DNA of 9,575 nucleotides from Porphyromonadaceae bacterium UBA3318 (lineage in GTDB: Bacteria; Bacteroidota; Bacteroidia; Bacteroidales; Muribaculaceae): contig DESI01000008.1 of assembly GCA_002361235.1 (NCBI GenBank), forward strand, positions 1 through 9,575, given 5' to 3'. Shown here piece by piece: positions 5,576 through 9,575 of this stretch. The notes under the pieces were generated by a model. It made no database searches and had not been told where the DNA came from. It saw nothing but the letters and a program-made list of their open reading frames with translations. Positions within the stretch are counted from its first letter, which is position 1, and the number at the start of each line of letters is the position of its first letter. The position numbers were made by a program, and so were the translations under genes.

Positions 5576-7756
5576 ATACGAAAACTGACATTATCTCTTG
5601 TGTTGCTGGCGGCGTCGTCCGCGGCATATTCCGCAGGTGACGGCAACAAGCCCGCACATCGCTTTTATTCCGTCGAATCGGGAAACGACAGTACGGCACG
5701 GGGAATAGAATATACCATCGAAACGATGAGGTCGGGGAATACCGAAATCATAACCCTGAACCTGCGCAACACGCGCCATACTCCCTACCAGCCGCTGAAA
5801 GCAGGCCTGAAGCTGGGAATCGACACGTATATGGATTCCTATCCGGAATGGTACGGCAAGTTTTTTCCGACACTTGCCGTCTGCGAGCCTGATCATTTTT
5901 ACGGCTATATGCAGTCGCCGGAGGGAAAGGTCAAGGCCGTGGTGTCCGCAGACCCGATTGCGTCGTGGAGTCTCGATTACAACATGGGATACCCGGACTG
6001 GACACAGGAAAACCGGTGGTTCTACGGCCACAGGATAGAGTGCCTGAACCTGGATATGCTGTGCCGTGGGCCGCTGCCCGACCATAACCCGCTGCTCTGG
6101 AAACTCGAACCGGGCGAGCGACGCTCGTGGACGGTGAAGATAATAGATCTCGACGCCCCGGACAGCTTTGAGGAGGTCGTGTACCGTAATACGGGAGCAC
6201 CGGTGCTGGCGATGGAACGCACGTCATGTTCGCCGGGCGATTCGCTTGAGATAAAGGTATGGGGCTCCGCACCCCGTATGAAGGTGGATGGGAATGTTAT
6301 GGATCTGCAAAAGGTGGATGATTCTCTATGGCGTGGAATATACCGAGCCACGGAACCCGGTGTGAAGGACATCAACGTATGTGACGGCGTCCGTCAGGCG
6401 CACGGCACCGTTGCCGTGCGTCATCCGTGGAACGCCACGATGCGGCTGGCGCGCGAAGCCGTGGTCCGGTACAGGCAGAAGCCTACGTCGCATGTCGAAA
6501 GCTGGTATGGATTCCACACGGCGTTCGATGCCGCGCGCATAATGCCCGAACCGGGCATAGACAGCGTGATCAACCGACGGTTCGATATGGTGGTAGACAA
6601 GATATTCGATCGCGAGAAAGGAACCCCGTATAAATTCCACTGGCGCATACAGAACGTGTCGTCGACAATCGGAATGCTGGCGGACCGTTATCTTGCCTTC
6701 GGCAACCCCGCCGACCTTGATTTGGGTGAACGGATGGCCCGGTATGTCATGGATTGCCAGCGTGAGGACGGAGCATATATGAATGGTCACACCGACTATA
6801 CGTCCGTAATCTATCCGGCCAAAAGTATGCTTGAACTTGCCGACGCCGAGCGCGTGGCAGGCAGGAAAAAGCAGGCTGCACGTATCGAGGCGTCAGCACG
6901 GCGCGCCATCGACCATCTGGCGGCCGCCGACGGCGACCTTGAGACCGAGGGACAGATCACATACGAAGACGGCATGATAAGCTGTTCGGCCCTGCAGCTT
7001 GGAGAACTTGCGTTGCGTAGCAGGAATGCCAAGGATCGGCGCAGATATACCGAGGCGATGCTCAGGCTACTTGACGGCCACGACTGCCTCACGCAGCTGC
7101 GTGTGCCCGACGGACGCCGGCGTGGCGGCACACTTCGGTTCTGGGAAGCGCAGTACGACGTGTTCATGTTGCCCAACATGATCTCGTCGCCCCACGGCTG
7201 GAGCGCATGGAGGGCGTATGCCACATACTATGCCTATCTGCTGACAGGTCAGGAACGATGGCTGCGCGAGACTTTCGACGCCGCGGCCGCCTTTGCGGCA
7301 TTGATCGACCACAGGACCGGCGACCTTAACTGGGCTTTTGTCGTCGACCCGTATGTCGATGCGCTTCAGGTATGTGAACCCGACACAAGATTCACGGCCG
7401 ACGACGGTACTTACGGCAATCCTCATCCCGAACTGTATCCGAACCGGAAAATTATCGTAGGCGAACAATACGTGCCGATGATTGCCGACTGGCAGACTAT
7501 AGTGTCGAGCGACAATGACGTGCACGAATGCTTCAAGTTCATAGCCGAAGCCGTGTTGTGCAACGCCTTTGTCGTCGAGAGGCCCGACGGGTCGTTCGGC
7601 ACTTACAATTGCCGTCTGGTCAGAGAAGGGGATGACCTCCGGGTGACCGCTGACGAACCGCAGATAAGGAATCTGCATATCAATCTGATCCATCCCCGTA
7701 AGGTGGTGTTTGACGGTAAGATAACGTCAGACCAGCCTCCGGTCACGGTAAGGTGA
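5570..7756 (+). CDS. Secreted protein of unrecognised family, probable helical-toroid carbohydrate-active enzyme
   Basis: This is a 728-residue protein with a clear signal peptide (MMIRKLTLSLVLLAASSAAYSA, then GD). I cannot assign a named family. Residues about 40-210 look like a beta-sandwich (ITLNLRNTRHTPYQPLKAGLKLGI, LEPGERRSWTVKI), and 215-285 like a small Ig-type domain (CSPGDSLEIKVWG, ending RHPW at 284-287). Residues about 290-640 are helix-rich with regularly spaced Trp/His/acid clusters typical of (alpha/alpha) barrels: HVESWYGFHTAFD (Glu310, Trp312, His316), FHWRIQN (His357, Trp358), EDGAYMNGHTDYTS (Asp400, His407, Asp409), YEDGMISCSALQLGE (Glu466, Asp467), RFWEAQYD (Glu526) and SSPHGWSAW (His542). 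A beta-rich end follows. Such folds occur in many glycosidases and polysaccharide lyases. Its coupling to the GH3 gene suggests it acts on the same oligosaccharides in the periplasm. The C-terminal residues after about 714 run into a repeat shared with the radC end. It could instead be non-catalytic. Confidence 0.7.
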   Translation: MMIRKLTLSLVLLAASSAAYSAGDGNKPAHRFYSVESGNDSTARGIEYTIETMRSGNTEIITLNLRNTRHTPYQPLKAGLKLGIDTYMDSYPEWYGKFFPTLAVCEPDHFYGYMQSPEGKVKAVVSADPIASWSLDYNMGYPDWTQENRWFYGHRIECLNLDMLCRGPLPDHNPLLWKLEPGERRSWTVKIIDLDAPDSFEEVVYRNTGAPVLAMERTSCSPGDSLEIKVWGSAPRMKVDGNVMDLQKVDDSLWRGIYRATEPGVKDINVCDGVRQAHGTVAVRHPWNATMRLAREAVVRYRQKPTSHVESWYGFHTAFDAARIMPEPGIDSVINRRFDMVVDKIFDREKGTPYKFHWRIQNVSSTIGMLADRYLAFGNPADLDLGERMARYVMDCQREDGAYMNGHTDYTSVIYPAKSMLELADAERVAGRKKQAARIEASARRAIDHLAAADGDLETEGQITYEDGMISCSALQLGELALRSRNAKDRRRYTEAMLRLLDGHDCLTQLRVPDGRRRGGTLRFWEAQYDVFMLPNMISSPHGWSAWRAYATYYAYLLTGQERWLRETFDAAAAFAALIDHRTGDLNWAFVVDPYVDALQVCEPDTRFTADDGTYGNPHPELYPNRKIIVGEQYVPMIADWQTIVSSDNDVHECFKFIAEAVLCNAFVVERPDGSFGTYNCRLVREGDDLRVTADEPQIRNLHINLIHPRKVVFDGKITSDQPPVTVR

Positions 7757-7776
7757 CGTCAGATCAGGCCCTGGTC
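7713..7776. repeat. Imperfect 32-base tandem duplication at the convergent gene junction
   Basis: Copy A (7713-7744) and copy B (7745-7776) match at 26 of 32 positions with no gap. Copy B contains the TGA of the + gene (7754-7756) and the radC stop (7761-7759). Copy A holds a TAA (7722-7724) and a minus-strand TGA (7729-7727) at the equivalent places. Read on the minus strand in its own register, copy A gives DRRLV-stop against the DQGLI-stop of RadC in copy B. Each copy also contains a short inverted repeat (7730-7744 and 7762-7776) able to form a 5-6 bp hairpin, without a T-tract. Confidence 0.8.
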
Positions 7777-8439
7777 GCGGAAGGAGAAGTAGGAGTCGGT
7801 GGTGACGATGACGTGATCCAGGAAGCGGAGCTCCAGGGTCTTGCAGGCCTTGGCGAAACTGTCCGTGAGCTGCCGGTCCGGTCCGCTGGGCTGGCATGCT
7901 CCCGACGGATGGTTGTGACACAGCACCACGGCCTGTGAGTCGTTGAGCAGGGCATGTTTCAGCACTTTCTTTATATCGAACAGGGTGGAGGTGGCGCTCC
8001 CCTCCGACACTTTCAGCTGCCCGATGACGCGGTGGGCGTTGTTGAGAAACAGAGCCCACATCTCCTCGTACAGCAGATTGGCTATGGTGGGCTTCATGTA
8101 TTCGTATATGTGGGATGACTGGGTGATGAGTTTCAGGTCGGTCACCTTCTCGCGTGCGTACCGGCGCATAATTTCCAGCATGGTGCGGATTTCCAGCACC
8201 TTGACCGGGCCTATCCCCTTGATGGCCATGAATTCGCGGTCGGTCATCCGTTCCAGCAGGGTGAACTGGTTCTGCCTGCTGTTCATCAGGGTTTCGGTTA
8301 TCTTTGTTATGGGATTGCCGGGCTGGCCCACGCGTAACATTATGGCCAGCAGTTCGGCGTTGGTGAGATGCTGCAGCCCGTATTTCTCCGCCTTCTCGCG
8401 AGGGCGGTCGTCGGGGTGTAATTCCTTGACGGTACTCAT
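7759..8439 (-). CDS. radC: RadC family JAB-domain protein
   Basis: A full-length 226-residue RadC. The N-terminal part contains a helix-hairpin-helix segment (LLERMTDREFMAIKGIGPVKVLEI, about residues 61-84). The C-terminal JAB/MPN domain (about 105-226) has all zinc-binding positions of the JAMM motif: His175-x-His177, seven residues, Ser185, two residues, Asp188, within CHNHPSGACQPSGPD, plus the upstream YEEMW glutamates. RadC was named for a radiation phenotype in E. coli that was later ascribed to another gene; its cellular role is unsettled, though metal-dependent peptidase or DNA-related activity is suspected from the fold. The start overlaps the stop of the upstream glycosyltransferase by four bases (ATGA), so the two are coupled. 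The stop lies two bases from the stop of the convergent + gene, within a tandem repeat. Nothing suggests it is part of the polysaccharide locus. Confidence 0.95.
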   Translation of the reverse strand: MSTVKELHPDDRPREKAEKYGLQHLTNAELLAIMLRVGQPGNPITKITETLMNSRQNQFTLLERMTDREFMAIKGIGPVKVLEIRTMLEIMRRYAREKVTDLKLITQSSHIYEYMKPTIANLLYEEMWALFLNNAHRVIGQLKVSEGSATSTLFDIKKVLKHALLNDSQAVVLCHNHPSGACQPSGPDRQLTDSFAKACKTLELRFLDHVIVTTDSYFSFRDQGLI

Positions 8440-9512
8440 AGGCCTTCGTTTTTGCCCATGCGTATCTCGCGTTCCTTGGCTTCATCGCGGCCGCGGCCCA
8501 TTATGATTTTGGTTACGTATGCCTTTATGAATCCGGTGCCGTAACCTGTCAGCTGCACCATTGCGGCCACGATGGCCTTTGACGCTATCTTCAGGCTTCG
8601 GGTGGCCGCTATCGCGCCTATCCACAGGGCCACGATATAAAGGCCGAGAGGAATCAGCAGCCAGGGACACCAGACGCTGCCTGTCAGCAGCCCGAGCGCA
8701 CCGATGGTGAACACGGCGGGAAGCCAGTGCACCAGTTTCATCGAGCCGGGGTACAGCAGTTCGAGCGTGATGCGCGACTGGCCGAACACATGCACCTGTT
8801 TCCAGAATTTCTTCATGTCGACGCGGCGCTTGTGGAAAACCTCCACGTCGGGGAACAGCGTGATGCTGAATCCGGCCATGCGTATGCGGGTGGACATGTC
8901 GATGTCCTCGCTGAACATCTCGCGGAAACCGCCGACGGTCTCCCACACCCGGCGCGAATAGCCCATGTTGAACGTGCGGGGAGTGAATTTCTCCATCGAC
9001 ACCTTGCCGCCGCGAATGCCGCCGGTGGTCAGGAAGGCGGTCATGCTGTAGTTGATGGCCTTCTGTGTGTCGGTAAACGACTGGTGCGCGGCGTCCGGTC
9101 CGCCGAAACAGTCCACGGGATTCGCGGCCAATGCCTTGCGCAGTTTCGCGAAATAGTCGGGCGGCAGGATGCAGTCGGAATCGACGAATACGAAGAAATC
9201 GCCTTTGGCGCGTTCCAGTCCGTAGTTGCGCGCTATGCTGCGTCCTTCGTTCTCTTTATGATAATATTGAAGGCGGAGGGACGGATATCCCTTCGCCTTC
9301 TGCACTCCGTCGGAGTCTGATTCAAGAGTGAGGCAAGGGATTGTGGAACCGTCCTCGACGATCACCACTTCGAATCCCTTGTCGGTCTGGTCGCACAGAC
9401 TTGCGAGCAGGTCGGCCACCTCGTCGGGGCGGTTGTACACCGGCACGATAAGGGAGAACAACAGCTGCTGGTCCGTGGCCATGGCTAAATGTCTTAAGCG
9501 GGGTTTAGGCAT
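8436..9512 (-). CDS. Membrane-associated family 2 glycosyltransferase
   Basis: A 358-residue GT2 (GT-A fold) enzyme. It contains the opening strand FSLIVPVYNRPDEVADLL (about 19-36), the nucleotide-binding VVIVEDGS (about 49-56), the metal-binding VDSDC (Asp111-Ser-Asp113), the acceptor-side GGFREMFSEDIDMSTRIRMAG with the catalytic-type Glu202-Asp203, and FHKRR afterwards. Two hydrophobic segments (about 262-282 and 284-304), then an amphipathic stretch (about 307-333), place it at the inner membrane. GT2 enzymes transfer sugars from nucleotide sugars to lipid- or protein-linked acceptors; the sugar is not readable. The start at 9512 is preferred because AAGGA lies four bases upstream; Met11 (9482) is an alternative that begins just before the conserved fold and has no such site. 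The stop overlaps the radC start. It probably serves envelope glycan synthesis rather than the neighbouring degradation locus. Confidence 0.9.
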   Translation of the reverse strand: MPKPRLRHLAMATDQQLLFSLIVPVYNRPDEVADLLASLCDQTDKGFEVVIVEDGSTIPCLTLESDSDGVQKAKGYPSLRLQYYHKENEGRSIARNYGLERAKGDFFVFVDSDCILPPDYFAKLRKALAANPVDCFGGPDAAHQSFTDTQKAINYSMTAFLTTGGIRGGKVSMEKFTPRTFNMGYSRRVWETVGGFREMFSEDIDMSTRIRMAGFSITLFPDVEVFHKRRVDMKKFWKQVHVFGQSRITLELLYPGSMKLVHWLPAVFTIGALGLLTGSVWCPWLLIPLGLYIVALWIGAIAATRSLKIASKAIVAAMVQLTGYGTGFIKAYVTKIIMGRGRDEAKEREIRMGKNEGL

Positions 9513-9575
9513 CGTTCCTTAAAAAATGTATACGCCAGGGTCGCAGATGTACCTCAGATTTAGCCTTGCAGACTC
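9505..9575 (-). other. Possible 3' end of a further minus-strand gene, frame undecided
   Basis: Two minus-strand frames enter from the right edge without an early stop. One ends at TAA 9521-9519, reading ...LNLRYICDPGVYIF, six bases before the glycosyltransferase start. The other ends at TAA 9507-9505, reading ...LRPWRIHFLRNDA, and would overlap the glycosyltransferase start by eight bases. The third frame stops immediately. I recognise neither tail, and the piece is too short to choose by composition. If either is real, the glycosyltransferase and radC belong to a longer minus-strand operon. Confidence 0.3.
9516..9520 (-). promoter_or_regulatory. Shine-Dalgarno-like AAGGA for the glycosyltransferase
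   Basis: On the minus strand AAGGA is followed by three bases and then the ATG at 9512. This supports that start over the internal ATG at 9482, which has no purine-rich run before it. Many Bacteroidota genes lack such a site, so its presence is suggestive only. Confidence 0.45.

Noticed and set aside
7067..7693. A 208-codon minus-strand open frame just upstream of the convergent junction
   Set aside because: It is antisense to the 728-residue protein, and its translation shows no signal, domain or start context. It could look like a radC neighbour but has no support.
7713..7776. The tandem unit considered as a CRISPR or REP-type array
   Set aside because: There are only two adjacent copies with no spacer, and they track the convergent gene ends, so a local junction duplication explains them better.
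7727..8485. A 252-codon minus-strand open frame overlapping radC
   Set aside because: The product is low-complexity (rich in Arg, His and Pro) and is a frame-shadow of radC, whose JAMM motif is intact in the other frame.
8727..9320. A 197-codon plus-strand open frame opposite the glycosyltransferase
   Set aside because: It is antisense to clear GT2 motifs, with a His/Ala-rich composition typical of reverse-frame reading in GC-rich genes.

Overview
The window looks like a chromosomal segment of a Bacteroidota gut-type bacterium, most likely order Bacteroidales (Muribaculaceae or Prevotella-like; this is inference, as no marker gene is present). The reasons are SusE/SusF-like starch-binding-type outer membrane proteins, a secreted lipoprotein glycosidase with an acidic stretch after the lipid cysteine, a BglX-type GH3 enzyme, a C-terminal sorting-like tail (YYNLNGVRV...KGIYIV), and poorly defined Shine-Dalgarno sites.

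Positions 1-7756 (+ strand) are the downstream part of a polysaccharide utilisation locus. In order they hold: the 3' end of a SusE/F-like gene; a lipoprotein of the clan GH-D/GH27 alpha-galactosidase type; a second SusE/F-like protein with three repeated beta-domains and a sorting-like tail; a strong intrinsic terminator; a GH3 beta-glucosidase-type enzyme; and, overlapping it by 4 bases (ATGA), a 728-residue secreted protein of unrecognised family that looks like beta-sandwich domains plus a helical toroid. susC/susD and any regulator would lie to the left, outside the window. The probable division of labour is that the SusE/F-like proteins bind glycan at the surface, the GH27-like lipoprotein cuts it there, and the GH3 and the unknown enzyme finish the oligosaccharides in the periplasm. 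The glycan itself cannot be named from the sequence.

Positions 7759-9512 (- strand) are convergent core-type genes: a family 2 glycosyltransferase followed, with a 4-base overlap, by full-length radC. The last 63 bases probably hold the end of another minus-strand gene.

The most unusual non-coding signal is at the junction of the two blocks. A 32-base unit (7713-7744) is repeated immediately (7745-7776) with 26/32 identity. The right copy carries the stop codons of both convergent genes, and the left copy carries an out-of-frame fossil of the same stop/stop junction, including a degenerate copy of the last RadC codons. I found no RNA genes, CRISPR arrays, transposases or phage genes.
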